Shown here piece by piece: positions 49,947 through 58,798 of a DNA stretch of 64,000 nucleotides (positions within the stretch are counted from its first letter, which is position 1; each line of letters begins with the position of its first letter). The position numbers and the translations under genes were made by a program. The notes under the pieces were generated by a model that ran no database searches, was not told the origin of the DNA, and worked only from the letters and a program-made list of their open reading frames with translations. Source of the stretch: Clostridium beijerinckii (GTDB lineage: Bacteria > Bacillota > Clostridia > Clostridiales > Clostridiaceae); the NCBI GenBank assembly GCA_003129525.1, contig CP029329.1, forward strand, positions 3,904,001 through 3,968,000. The letters are read 5' to 3'.

Positions 49947-50704
49947 TATTTTGTATCCTCAGCATCCCTAAACATGTGAGAAAAATTCTTATCATATAAT
50001 AAACTCTTTTCAAAGTCACTATCAATAAAATCTCCAACTAATATTTGAGCACACTTAAGTATATTGCTCTCCTTAACTTTTTCTGCTATATCATCTAAAT
50101 GTCCCATTATTATTCTTTGGTCACTCCATGTAGCTCTTTCAACTACTGCTATAGCAACATTTTTTTTGTATCCTTTTCTTAACTTTTCAACAACCTTATC
50201 AATCATAGAAATTGATAAAAATATTGCCATTGATGCTCCAATAGATGCTAAAGCTTCAAGATCTTCATTTTCTGGGACAGGAGTTCTTCCTTCAACCCTT
50301 GTTAGAATAATAGTTTGAGATACTCCTGGCAAAGTAAATTCTCTATTAATTGCTGCTGCTGCCCCTGTAAATGAGCTAACTCCAGGTACAACTTCATAAG
50401 GTATACTAACTCTATCAAGCTCCACCATTTGCTCTCTTATAGCTCCATAAATTGATGGATCTCCTGTATGTAATCTTACAACTAGTTTACCCATTTGCTC
50501 TTCCATCGTCATAATTTCCATTACATCTTCTAATGTCATATTTGCAGAATTATAAATTTGTACGTCATGTCTGCAATATTCCAAATGTTCCTTAGAAACT
50601 AAAGATCCCGCATATACTACAACATCTGCTCTTTCTAATAAATCTCTCCCTTTAACTGTTATTAAATCAACAGATCCAGGACCTGCTCCTATAAAATAAA
50701 TCAT
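49946..50704 (-). CDS. cbiF: Cobalt-precorrin-4 C11-methyltransferase
   Basis: SAM-dependent C11 methylation in anaerobic corrin synthesis. Tetrapyrrole methylase motifs are IYFIGAGPGSVDLITVKG (start), VVVYAGSLVSKEHL, VVRLHTGDPSIYGAIREQM, VVPGVSSFTGAAAAINREFT and ILTRVEGRTPVPENEDL. Length 252 is normal. AAGGAG precedes the ATG. It is linked to cbiG by stop/start overlap. Confidence 0.97.
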   Translation of the reverse strand: MIYFIGAGPGSVDLITVKGRDLLERADVVVYAGSLVSKEHLEYCRHDVQIYNSANMTLEDVMEIMTMEEQMGKLVVRLHTGDPSIYGAIREQMVELDRVSIPYEVVPGVSSFTGAAAAINREFTLPGVSQTIILTRVEGRTPVPENEDLEALASIGASMAIFLSISMIDKVVEKLRKGYKKNVAIAVVERATWSDQRIIMGHLDDIAEKVKESNILKCAQILVGDFIDSDFEKSLLYDKNFSHMFRDAEDTK

Positions 50705-50724
50705 ATTTTACACTCCTTCTTATT

Positions 50725-50855
50725 CAATTAATAATTAGCAATGTACAATTAACAATTGCAGTTGAAATTGCTCTGAAATTTCTTTAAATATATTTTAATT
50801 TCAAAAATCTCGTAGAGATTTTCTCCTCAATTGTTCATTGTTAATTGTTAACTGT
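50725..50855. repeat. MITE-like palindromic repeat (family M)
   Basis: Left arm AATTAATAATTAGCAATGTA continuing ACAATTAACAATTG; right arm CAATTGTTCATTGTTAATTG continuing TTAAC: an imperfect inverted repeat of about 28 bp around a centre containing CTCGTAGAGATTT. It fills the gap between cbiL and cbiF. Confidence 0.65.
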
Positions 50856-50856
50856 A

Positions 50857-51522
50857 TTAATCTCTGCTTGCAATAATTAAAGACATATAATCTCTAAGTT
50901 TTAATATTTCTTCTCTCTCTGTTAAAACTGTTTCGCCTTCTCTTCCAACTCTGCTTGCATAAACATAATCAAAACCTTTTTCTTCTAAAACATCAAGGAC
51001 TTCTTCTTCTCGTTTATATAACTTCATTACTACAATGAATTTTTCATCAGTTATTTCTTTTACCTTAGTTGCTGGCATAACTACTAATCTTTCATCTCCA
51101 ACTACTAAAGTTCTATTAACTAAACTTGCAGCTGCACAAAATGATGTTATTCCTGGAATTGTTTGTACTTCAAATCCACAATCTCTAACATGCTTTAACA
51201 TATGACTATATGTACTATAAACATAAGGATCACCTATTGTTAAAAATGCAACATCTTTTCCTTCTCTAAGTCTTGCTTCTATGAATTCATAAGCTTCTAA
51301 TGCTTTTATAACTCTATCCTTTTTTCCCATTGGAAAATGCTTTACTATTACTTCTGTACCTGGCTTTATATATTCTCTAGCAGTCTCAAGTGCAATACTT
51401 TCTCCATCTAGAGTTGCACATGGTGTTACTATAACTTGGCATTTTTCTATTGTTCTTACCGCCTTAACTGTTAAAAGCTCTGCATCCCCAGGGCCTACCC
51501 CTATTCCGTATAATGTTGCCAT
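50857..51522 (-). CDS. cbiL: Cobalt-precorrin-2 C20-methyltransferase
   Basis: Methylates C20 of cobalt-precorrin-2 with SAM. The 221 residues carry LYGIGVGPGDAELLTVKAVR (start), VIVTPCA, VAFLTIGDPYVYSTYSHML, QTIPGITSFCAAASLVN and an acidic C-terminus. It is 50 bp from cbiT upstream and separated from cbiF by a palindromic repeat. GAGAGGAA precedes the ATG. Confidence 0.96.
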   Translation of the reverse strand: MATLYGIGVGPGDAELLTVKAVRTIEKCQVIVTPCATLDGESIALETAREYIKPGTEVIVKHFPMGKKDRVIKALEAYEFIEARLREGKDVAFLTIGDPYVYSTYSHMLKHVRDCGFEVQTIPGITSFCAAASLVNRTLVVGDERLVVMPATKVKEITDEKFIVVMKLYKREEEVLDVLEEKGFDYVYASRVGREGETVLTEREEILKLRDYMSLIIASRD

Positions 51523-51572
51523 TTTTTAAATTCCTCTCTTCCTATGTGATTAACAAGCTACCGACTAATATT

Positions 51573-52145
51573 TTAACCCCTAATACACTGAATTATATAT
51601 ATGGGATTATTTGCTATCATCATCAACGTATTTTCACGATTTTTACTTATATTAATTAAAGAAACTTCAAATTTATAATTTAAAGTTTTAATAACTTCAA
51701 TTGCTTTACATGCATTATCTATAGTAATGAAATTCATTACTATTGTTCCATTTTCAATTATAATAGCGTTGACTTTAAGTAATATTTCTTCTAACTGACC
51801 ACTACTCCCACCGATAAATACCGAATCAAATTTTAGACCTTGTGATATTAAATTATCCAATACCTTACTTGCTTCTTTTTTTATTATTTTCACATTATTA
51901 CATTCAAATTTCCGAACATTACTTTCAGTAACTTCATAAGCCTCATCATCTTTTTCTATTGCTAGCACCTTGCCATGTTTTGCTATCTTAGCTGCTTGAA
52001 CTGTAATACTTCCTGTTCCACTTCCCACATCCAAAACTAAAGAGTCATCTTTCAAATTCATCTTCACAATTGAAAGTGCTCTTACATCTTCCTTTGTCAT
52101 AGGGCATTTTCCTCTAATAAATTCTTCGTCTTTTATAAAAACCAT
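51573..52145 (-). CDS. cbiT: Cobalt-precorrin-6B C15-methyltransferase (decarboxylating)
   Basis: SAM methyltransferase that decarboxylates and methylates C15. The 190 residues start with IKDEEFIRGKCPMTKEDVRAL, the CbiT signature, followed by VLDVGSGTGSITVQAA (SAM-binding motif I, about residues 37-52), LAIEKDDEAYEVTESNV and VFIGGSSGQLEEIL. Partner of CbiE, which lies just upstream. AAGGAGG precedes the ATG. Confidence 0.95.
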   Translation of the reverse strand: MVFIKDEEFIRGKCPMTKEDVRALSIVKMNLKDDSLVLDVGSGTGSITVQAAKIAKHGKVLAIEKDDEAYEVTESNVRKFECNNVKIIKKEASKVLDNLISQGLKFDSVFIGGSSGQLEEILLKVNAIIIENGTIVMNFITIDNACKAIEVIKTLNYKFEVSLINISKNRENTLMMIANNPIYIIQCIRG

Positions 52146-52205
52146 AAAAGTTAACCTCCTTATTTATTTCTCTATTCAAACTTACCTAACAACCAAATGC
52201 ATTAG

Positions 52206-52262
52206 CTTCATAAAAAAAGCGATTTGTGTTACTCTCTTAATCAGCCACCGCATGTGAGTCGA
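52206..52262 (-). repeat. Copy of dispersed repeat (element G)
   Basis: On the minus strand it reads ACTCGACTCACATGCGGTGG then CTGATTAAGAGAGTAACACAAATC, similar to 2651-2690 in the plus orientation. It lies between cbiE and cbiT, a gap of about 170 bp. Confidence 0.45.
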
Positions 52263-52314
52263 GTGCCCTTTATAAATAACAAAATCTACTGGCATACTGA
52301 CTTATCACTTTTTC

Positions 52315-52923
52315 CTACACCTTATTAACTACAAATATACTTAATGTACTACAATTTGTAGTTAGAAATTCTTCTGGACTTCCTTCACTTATAATTTCAT
52401 CTTCATAGGATAAATTTTCTCCAATCATAACTTTACATTTAATTTCAGCTTCATGAAGAATTTTACATAACATAGCAGGATTATTTTCTTTATCAGTAAG
52501 CCAAATACTTAATTTATTATTATTAATCTTCTCTAAAAATTCTTCGCTTCTCCCATGAAGGCTACCTAAATATGCATTATTCCAGGGCAATTTAATCTTA
52601 CAAGTTAAATATTGAAATGAGCTAATTCCAGGTATTACTTCAAGTTCTAAAGCAGTTTTACTTTTTATATAATTAGTTATTCCGTAAAAAGTTGGATCTC
52701 CAGATGCGACAATTGAAATATCATTATCTTTATTTTCCTCATAACATATAAATTGATCAATATCACTTAGCTTATTTATATAAACCTTTTTATTATCAAT
52801 AAAATCTAATGAGTCTATTGCTCTTCTAAATCCTATTATAACATTTACTTTCTTCATGATTTCTAAAGCCTTAGGCATAATATAATCTTTATGTCCAGGT
52901 CCAAGCCCTACAATATAAATCAT
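52315..52923 (-). CDS. cbiE: Cobalt-precorrin-7 C5-methyltransferase
   Basis: SAM-dependent C5 methylase, 202 residues. Motifs: IYIVGLGPGHKDYIMPKALE (start), NVIIGFRRAIDSLDF, ISIVASGDPTFYGITNYIK, EVIPGISSFQYLTCKI and IWLTDKENNPAMLCKIL. AGGAGGA precedes the ATG. Lies between cbiD and cbiT; the gaps on each side hold dispersed repeats. Confidence 0.95.
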   Translation of the reverse strand: MIYIVGLGPGHKDYIMPKALEIMKKVNVIIGFRRAIDSLDFIDNKKVYINKLSDIDQFICYEENKDNDISIVASGDPTFYGITNYIKSKTALELEVIPGISSFQYLTCKIKLPWNNAYLGSLHGRSEEFLEKINNNKLSIWLTDKENNPAMLCKILHEAEIKCKVMIGENLSYEDEIISEGSPEEFLTTNCSTLSIFVVNKV

Positions 52924-52934
52924 TTTGCATCCTC

Positions 52935-52990
52935 CTGTGAATTACCAATTATCAGTTGTTAATGTTCATTTTCCAATTTTAGCACTATTC
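52935..52990. repeat. A+T-rich repeat (family M)
   Basis: TTACCAATTATCAGTTGTTAATGTTCATT resembles units of the palindromic family seen at 50725 and 57433; partial copy. Confidence 0.4.
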
Positions 52991-53012
52991 CCTTTCAATT
53001 CTAACTACCTTT

Positions 53013-54191
53013 TTAAATTCCATCTGATTTCCAAAGCAGATTAGGTTTTGATGCTCCATAATACATGACTGCTTGAACTTCTAATTCCTCATAAACATAT
53101 TCACTAATTCGTGCAACAATCTTCTTTCCAATATTCTCATAAAGCTTAGAATATCCTGCTCCAAGCATCGTAACTGCACCTTCGCACGTCTTTTCCCTTA
53201 GAACTTTTTCAACAAGCGAAATGTCATATCCAAGAAGTGCAAGCTCCAATCCAAGAACTTCAAGCCTTACTCCAGTTACTCTACTATGAGTATTAAAACA
53301 ACCATAAGCTATTTTGCTCATCTTACCTATGTGTCCAACTAGCACAATTGATTTAACTTTATATGAAACACAAGTTTCTAATGCAAATCCTATAAAATTT
53401 GAACATATAACAATTTCATCTTCCTTAAATCCAAGCTCCTTACAATAATTATCGCCTAAACTTCCAAAAGTTAAAATTAATCTTTCATTATTTAAAGCTT
53501 TTTGATTAATTTCTAATTTTATAGATGCCTTAAGGGATTCTTCTGACATTGGATAAACAATTCCTGTTGTCCCAAGTATTGAAATTCCGCCTTCAATTCC
53601 AAGCCTTGGATTAAAAGTTTTTTTAGCAATTTCTATTCCTTGTGGTACTGAAATTGTCACTTCAACTCTTTCTCCATTAGGTAAAACCTTCATTACCTCT
53701 TCTATTATCATTTTTCTTGGAACTGGATTAATAGCAGGCTCTCCCTTAGGTACAAAAAGTCCGTCCTTAGTAACAGTACCAACACCGAGTCCCCCTTTAA
53801 GTACCACTCTATTCCCATCTTCAAATTCATATTGTGAATTGTCCATTGTGCATTGATCATTGAGCATTGAGCATTTGGTATCGTTAATTACGCATTGTGT
53901 GTTGTTAATTGCTCTAACTCTTGCCTTTATTTCAATCCCTCTTGTACTATCTGGATCATCTCCACTATCTTTTAAAATAGTACATTCAACATAATCATCA
54001 AAATTTACTATAGAGGCTATAGGCATTGTTATATTAATTCCTTTTGGAGATGCTATTCCTATTTCACTTAATGTTTCTGCTTCATTAAAAAGAACCATAG
54101 CCGCAGCCTTTGCAGCACCAGCACTACAAGAACCAGTAGTATATCCACATCTTAACCTTTTCCCACCAGTTTCAATATACATCTTAAACAT
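53013..54191 (-). CDS. cbiD: Cobalt-precorrin-5B C1-methyltransferase with repeat-derived insertion
   Basis: Methylates C1 using SAM; about 392 residues. RCGYTTGSCSAGAAKAAA at the start, ILKDSGDDPDSTRGIEIKA, LKGGLGVGTVTKDGL, GEPAINPVPRKMI, and the C-terminal GHIGKMSKIAYGCFNTHS are diagnostic. Residues about 95-127 (starting NNTQCVINDTKC, ending YEFEDGN) have no counterpart in ordinary CbiD proteins as I know them; their DNA (53822-53912) matches the intergenic family M repeat, in frame. Start: ATG 54191 with GAAGGTGA upstream; an upstream TTG at 54206 is less likely. Confidence 0.95.
   Translation of the reverse strand: MFKMYIETGGKRLRCGYTTGSCSAGAAKAAAMVLFNEAETLSEIGIASPKGINITMPIASIVNFDDYVECTILKDSGDDPDSTRGIEIKARVRAINNTQCVINDTKCSMLNDQCTMDNSQYEFEDGNRVVLKGGLGVGTVTKDGLFVPKGEPAINPVPRKMIIEEVMKVLPNGERVEVTISVPQGIEIAKKTFNPRLGIEGGISILGTTGIVYPMSEESLKASIKLEINQKALNNERLILTFGSLGDNYCKELGFKEDEIVICSNFIGFALETCVSYKVKSIVLVGHIGKMSKIAYGCFNTHSRVTGVRLEVLGLELALLGYDISLVEKVLREKTCEGAVTMLGAGYSKLYENIGKKIVARISEYVYEELEVQAVMYYGASKPNLLWKSDGI
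53822..53912 (-). repeat. Family M repeat inside cbiD, in frame
   Basis: On the minus strand: AGCAATTAACAACACACAAT ... AATGCTCAATGCTCAATGAT ... CAATGCACAATGGACAATTC. These are the same units found in intergenic copies at 50725, 52935 and 57433, yet here they are translated without a stop. Confidence 0.8.
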
Positions 54192-54224
54192 TATATTCAC
54201 CTTCAAGTTTATTAATTTTTAGCT

Positions 54225-55094
54225 TTATTTAAATAACTTTGAAAATAATCCAACTTTTTTCTTATCTTCAATAACCTCTTCAACATTATTATCTTCATTC
54301 TTATTTAATGTTTCTTTTATTAAATCTCTTTGGTTTGTTGCCAAATCTTTTGTCTTTCTGTCCGCACCTTGAGACGTTATTACATCACCAAAATATCTTA
54401 GCGCTTCATCATATTTACCACAGCGTCTGTTTAATTCACCTATTAAATACATTATTGTAAAACTATCCATACCATATATAGGGGGTTGTTCATTTAAATA
54501 AGCATCTTTAAATCCCACCAAAGCATGTTCTCTGAACATTTGTTCATTTTTTGTATCTCCAAAATCTCTATATAGCCATGAAATCTTCAAGCAATTCATA
54601 GCCTTTTTACTGGATTTCGAGCCAATGACTGAATAATTAAGTAATGATAGCTTATATCTTTCTATTGCTATATTAATATCATATATTGCAGGATATTTTC
54701 TTCCACGCCATTTTGGAGTAATGTTTTTCTGTATACTTTCTATCTCAAATTTCCTTAACTTATGAAAATCAGACTTCATGGAAGCATAACCACACACATT
54801 GCATATCCATACATCATAAAAATATGGATTTATAATATCATATTTTATATAAAAATCACTTTCTCGAGCTTTCATTCTATAACCACTTGTTTTCACTGCA
54901 TTTGCCAAAAAATTATTCTCGCACACTGGACAAATCACTTTTTTATCATACAAGAGCATCTCTTCTTTTATTTCTGAACTTTCTTCGTGCTTTTTGTCTT
55001 TATTATCTTCACTTTTTTTATATATTTCAATATTGCTTATATCTTTAAATCCTAAGTATTCTAAGCCTGAAAAAATATTTTTATCTCCTCCCAT
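54225..55094 (-). CDS. DUF2225-type protein with zinc-ribbon N-terminus and helical repeats
   Basis: Family recognised as DUF2225; function unknown. The 289 residues include CPVCENNFLANAVKTSGYRM and CNVCGYASMKSDF (a four-Cys zinc-ribbon-like pattern, about residues 56-100) and a C-terminal half resembling TPR helices (about 125-260: GELNRRCGKYDEALRYFGDVI), then an acidic linker ending in KKKVGLFSKLFK. It sits between cbiC and cbiD, a location hinting at a link with B12 but not proving it. AAAGGAGAT precedes the ATG. Confidence 0.85.
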   Translation of the reverse strand: MGGDKNIFSGLEYLGFKDISNIEIYKKSEDNKDKKHEESSEIKEEMLLYDKKVICPVCENNFLANAVKTSGYRMKARESDFYIKYDIINPYFYDVWICNVCGYASMKSDFHKLRKFEIESIQKNITPKWRGRKYPAIYDINIAIERYKLSLLNYSVIGSKSSKKAMNCLKISWLYRDFGDTKNEQMFREHALVGFKDAYLNEQPPIYGMDSFTIMYLIGELNRRCGKYDEALRYFGDVITSQGADRKTKDLATNQRDLIKETLNKNEDNNVEEVIEDKKKVGLFSKLFK

Positions 55095-55288
55095 ACTTGT
55101 TATATCTCCTTTCTGTTCCTCGAAAACTCAATTCATTTGGTAATGATTCTTTTGGTATGTCTCCATTATTTATTCTTTCTTGTATATAATCTAAATTGAG
55201 ATTATATACAAGAAAGTGCCTCTACATATACTAAATGTATTGTTGTACCAGTCGATTGTAGCATTTACATTTTATGTATTTTCCTAAA

Positions 55289-55912
55289 TTATCTCGAAGC
55301 TACCATATACATAAGCGCATTAACTATTGATGCCGCAACAGTGCTTCCACCTTTTCTTCCCTTGACTCTTATATAAGGAATATTAAGTTCATCCATGTTT
55401 TCTTTACTTTCTGCTGCTCCAACAAAACCTACTGGTACTGCTATTATTAACTTTGGATTTGCTCTTCCTTCTTTTATTAATTCCTTTAGTCTGAAAAGTG
55501 CAGTTGGTGCATTTCCAAAAACAAAGATATCTACATTATCATTGCAAGCTTTTTCTACTGCTGCCATACTTCTAGTTATGCTCTTCTCTTTAGCTTCTTT
55601 ATGTACAACTTCCTCATTGACATAGCAAATAACATTACTGTTAGTTTTAGCCAAAGCCATTTTATTAATTCCATTTAAAGCCATATTAGTATCTGTATAA
55701 ATCTTAGCACCTTTGCTGAAAATATTCTTTGCAGTTTCTATTGCAGTCTTGCTTATTTCCACTAAATCTTTATATTCAAAATCAGCAGTAGTATGAATAG
55801 TCCTCTTAACTATTAGTAATTCTTCTTCTGTAAATGAATGAGATCCCATTTCATGTCCAATAATTTCAAAACTTCTTTTTTCAATCCCCATAGGGTCTTT
55901 TAAATAGTTCAT
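55289..55912 (-). CDS. cbiC: Cobalt-precorrin-8 methylmutase
   Basis: Moves the C11 methyl group to C12, giving cobyrinate. 207 residues with MGIEKRSFEIIGHEMGSH (the histidine-containing signature), RTIHTTADFEY, NVICYVNEEVV, GNAPTALFRLKELI, IAVPVGFVGAAESK and GRKGGSTVAASIVNAL. GATGGTGAT precedes the ATG. Between cbiA and the DUF2225 gene. Confidence 0.96.
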   Translation of the reverse strand: MNYLKDPMGIEKRSFEIIGHEMGSHSFTEEELLIVKRTIHTTADFEYKDLVEISKTAIETAKNIFSKGAKIYTDTNMALNGINKMALAKTNSNVICYVNEEVVHKEAKEKSITRSMAAVEKACNDNVDIFVFGNAPTALFRLKELIKEGRANPKLIIAVPVGFVGAAESKENMDELNIPYIRVKGRKGGSTVAASIVNALMYMVASR

Positions 55913-56029
55913 ATTATCACCATCTTTTTCTTTATATTTTTCTTTATTTCAAAAATGTATTGAATTAATCTAATCTTTGTATAAAACACATCAAAAAATA
56001 AGAATCAAGCCCACTAATATATCTTAAAG

Positions 56030-57418
56030 TTATTTCACATTAACTAAAGCTTTCAAAAATTCTATATTTCCAAGGAAATTTATATGAGCATATCCTGCTA
56101 ATGTATTATTCTTAAAATATCCACACTTCCACTTTATAATTTTTCCATTATATTGAGTTTTCTCTACTTCATATACATTTTTTTCATTCAAATTTACTTC
56201 CGACTTGTGAAATTCATGAGCATTTATTTTAAAGTTTTCTTCTATTCCAAGTTTTTCATCAAAGCATTTTTTATCAATTTTTACTTTGCAATAGCCAAAC
56301 CTTTGTAGCTTGTTTGTCATTACACTTTCTCCATCAAAAAAATTAACCATTTGTGCCCCATCTATTGACTTGGTCAAATACATAAGCCCACCACATTCTG
56401 CATAACATCTTAATCCATTATTTAAAGCTTCCTTTATGCTATTTCTCATAGAATAATTATCTTCTAATTCTTTCTTAAATACTTCTGGATATCCCCCACC
56501 TATATATAGAAAATCTAAATTTTTCGGTAAAATTTTATCCTTAATTGGACTAAAATAAATTATTTCTCCAAGTCCCTCTAAAATCTCTAAATTTTCTTTA
56601 TAATAAAAACTAAATGCCTTATCTAAAGCAACACCAATTCTAATATTTTTATTTCTAAACTTAATTATTTCACACTTAAATTTTGATTCATCATGTTTTT
56701 TTTGAAATTTATTTTTAACTTCTACTTTAGATTCACAACTTATTTCAAACTCTTGCATTTCATTTATAATTTCGTCTAAATCAACATATTCTTCAATTAA
56801 TTTTCCACATATATCTAGTTTTTCTTCAAGATTAAGTATTTCCATGCTTTGTACAAGACCTAAATGCCTACTGCTCAAACTTATTTTTTCTTCTTTAGGA
56901 ATGTATCCAAATACTTTAGTTTCGCAGTTTTCTTCTATAGCATACTTTAATAAATCATAATATTTTTCACTGATAGAGTTTAATACGACTCCTACAATAT
57001 TTGCATTTCTATAATTTTTGAACCCATTAATTTCAGCACATATACTTGCACTTTGGCCCCGTGGAGACAATACTAATATAATTGGCATATTTCCTAAAAG
57101 CTTTGAAACCTCATATGTTGACCCTTTTTCAGATACTCCGATTCCATCATACAAGCCCATTACCCCTTCAATTATTCCAACATTTCCACTACCTTTAAGA
57201 TAATTTTTTATCACGCCCTCTTCGCCCATTAAAAATGTATCAAGATTTCTCGAAGCTTTTTTTGTTACTTCGGTGTGAAATGCTGGGTCTATATAATCTG
57301 GTCCAACCTTATATCCTTGAACATCTAAATTTCTATTTTTAAGTGCTTTCATAAGTCCCAAAGTAAAAGTAGTTTTTCCACCACCACTACTATTTGAAGC
57401 TATAATTATAGATTTCAT
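56030..57418 (-). CDS. cbiA: Cobyrinate a,c-diamide synthase
   Basis: Amidates the a and c side chains of cobyrinate with ATP and glutamine. 462 residues: N-terminal ATP-binding P-loop ASNSSGGGKTTFTLGLM (residues 7-23), GPDYIDPAFH, IEGVMGLYDG, and the C-terminal amidotransferase with Cys342 in CYAECGGLMYL and the His in HEFHKSEV-type context. I place the start at ATG 57418, after AAGAGGT; the frame extends six codons to an upstream TTG without support. Directly downstream of cbiK. Confidence 0.95.
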   Translation of the reverse strand: MKSIIIASNSSGGGKTTFTLGLMKALKNRNLDVQGYKVGPDYIDPAFHTEVTKKASRNLDTFLMGEEGVIKNYLKGSGNVGIIEGVMGLYDGIGVSEKGSTYEVSKLLGNMPIILVLSPRGQSASICAEINGFKNYRNANIVGVVLNSISEKYYDLLKYAIEENCETKVFGYIPKEEKISLSSRHLGLVQSMEILNLEEKLDICGKLIEEYVDLDEIINEMQEFEISCESKVEVKNKFQKKHDESKFKCEIIKFRNKNIRIGVALDKAFSFYYKENLEILEGLGEIIYFSPIKDKILPKNLDFLYIGGGYPEVFKKELEDNYSMRNSIKEALNNGLRCYAECGGLMYLTKSIDGAQMVNFFDGESVMTNKLQRFGYCKVKIDKKCFDEKLGIEENFKINAHEFHKSEVNLNEKNVYEVEKTQYNGKIIKWKCGYFKNNTLAGYAHINFLGNIEFLKALVNVK

Positions 57419-57432
57419 GAAATACCTCTTTT

Positions 57433-57562
57433 CCAATGCACAATTTATAATTCACAATGTACAATTAAGGCACAAATCTTGCGGAGATTTGAAAAATACA
57501 TTTTAGAAATTGCTATGCAATTTTATCCTTAATTGTGCATTGTCAACTGTGCATTGTGAATT
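57433..57562. repeat. MITE-like palindromic repeat (family M)
   Basis: Units CAATGCACAATTTATAATTC and CACAATGTACAATTAAGG mirror CCTTAATTGTGCATTG and CAACTGTGCATTGTGAATTG, around a centre with CTTGCGGAGATTTG. It fills the gap between cbiK and cbiA. Confidence 0.7.
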
Positions 57563-57563
57563 G

Positions 57564-58388
57564 TTATCTTAGTTTCTTAGTTCTTCCTGAATTTGTATAT
57601 CTATTTTCAATTGAATCATAAATTCTATTAATATAAAGTTCATCGAATTTATCTATCTCACCTAGTCCGTGCATATGTAAAGTGACTTCAATTCCTTCTT
57701 TTTGCAATATGCTCTTTAAAGAATCTTCCTCATCTGATGCCATATCATTTTTCACATGATCTCCTGCAACAAGTAATAATGGAACAAGTTTTGTCTTTTT
57801 TATTCCTTTATCTTTTATTTTCTTTAATACATTTTTAACTGTAGGATATCCTTCTAATGTTGCCACAAACACATTTTCATAATCCTCATCAATTAAAACA
57901 GTTTGAAGCATTCCATAAACTGCATTTGAAGGATGTTCTGTTCCATGCCCAAATAATATTACGCTTTCTTCTCCTGTTAATACATCTTTAATGCTATCTA
58001 TAAACAAAGAATAATCCTCTGGAAGTCCGTTCATTCCTTGATAAAAGAATATAGGTCTTCCAAGTTTAATAACTTTAAAATCATCCTTTTTATGTTCTAC
58101 AACACCTTTTATATAATCAAATTCTTCGCCTGGAATTATATGTAATGGTTGAACTATAACTTCTTCAAATCCTTTAGCTTTCAAATCTTGCAAAGCTTCT
58201 TCTGGTGTTAATATACTTAACTTATTTCTTTCATTTAATTTTTTTATTATACTATGAGCAGTAAATGCTCTAAACACTTCATAATCCTTGAACTCATCCT
58301 TGATTCTATTTTCAATTTTCTCTATTGAATTTTTCAGTGCTTCTAAATGACTAGTTCCAAAACTAACTACTAAAATAGCTTTTTTCAT
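57564..58388 (-). CDS. cbiK: Sirohydrochlorin cobaltochelatase
   Basis: Inserts Co2+ into sirohydrochlorin, the first committed step of the anaerobic pathway. 274 residues; ILVVSFGTSHLEALKNSIEK at the start, RAFTAHSIIKKL, EVIVQPLHIIPGEEFDYI (first metal His), LFGHGTEHPSN and LLLVAGDHVKNDMASD (second metal His) match CbiK. AGGAGG precedes the ATG. First gene of the early B12 half; its leader contains an intrinsic terminator. Confidence 0.96.
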   Translation of the reverse strand: MKKAILVVSFGTSHLEALKNSIEKIENRIKDEFKDYEVFRAFTAHSIIKKLNERNKLSILTPEEALQDLKAKGFEEVIVQPLHIIPGEEFDYIKGVVEHKKDDFKVIKLGRPIFFYQGMNGLPEDYSLFIDSIKDVLTGEESVILFGHGTEHPSNAVYGMLQTVLIDEDYENVFVATLEGYPTVKNVLKKIKDKGIKKTKLVPLLLVAGDHVKNDMASDEEDSLKSILQKEGIEVTLHMHGLGEIDKFDELYINRIYDSIENRYTNSGRTKKLR

Positions 58389-58798
58389 TTAATTTCCTCC
58401 TAAATAATGGTCCAAAAAAATCCTCATTTCCCATTTTTAGGCAAAGAGGATATATATAACAAATAAAGAGTGTAAAATTTGTCTATAATATAAAACCCCA
58501 TGTAGAAGTTTCACTTTACTTCGAACTACACTCTACCATTTGAGTCATTACTTTCTTTCATATGCCTTCCAAGAACCAAAAAAACATTTCTTATTATCTA
58601 TAAATTATAAATGACTATGATACTTTATTCAACATAAAAGAGGCTTATTACTTACAATATTTATTTATCAGCAATAAACCTACATAATTTTAATCTTATA
58701 TTTAAGGCACATTTAATAAAATATCAAATCAATATTCTAATATATTTTAACTGATATCTTGCATCCCCTAGACGAAGTTGCCACTTAATTTCACATTT
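58389..58798 (-). promoter_or_regulatory. Structured leader of the cbiK operon
   Basis: The 410-bp region lacks genes. No B12 box or other cobalamin riboswitch core is recognisable. It contains a terminator hairpin near 58420-58451 and, upstream on the minus strand, two overlapping helices (AGAGTGTA/TACACTCT at 58467-58474 / 58527-58534, and TGTAG/CTACA at 58501-58505 / 58526-58530) that cannot form together. AAGTGAAACTT near 58508-58518 resembles the start of family H repeats, so part of it may be a repeat remnant. Confidence 0.55.
58413..58451 (-). terminator. Intrinsic terminator upstream of cbiK
   Basis: On the minus strand ATCCTCTTTGCC, loop TAAAAAT, GGGAAATGAGGAT, then TTTTTTT. It ends about 25 nt before the cbiK start codon, so it is placed to control entry into the operon. 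Confidence 0.8.

Noticed and set aside
58389..58798. Classical cobalamin riboswitch in the cbiK leader
   Set aside because: No B12-box or GCCACTG-type core could be read on the minus strand; only a terminator and unrelated helices are visible.
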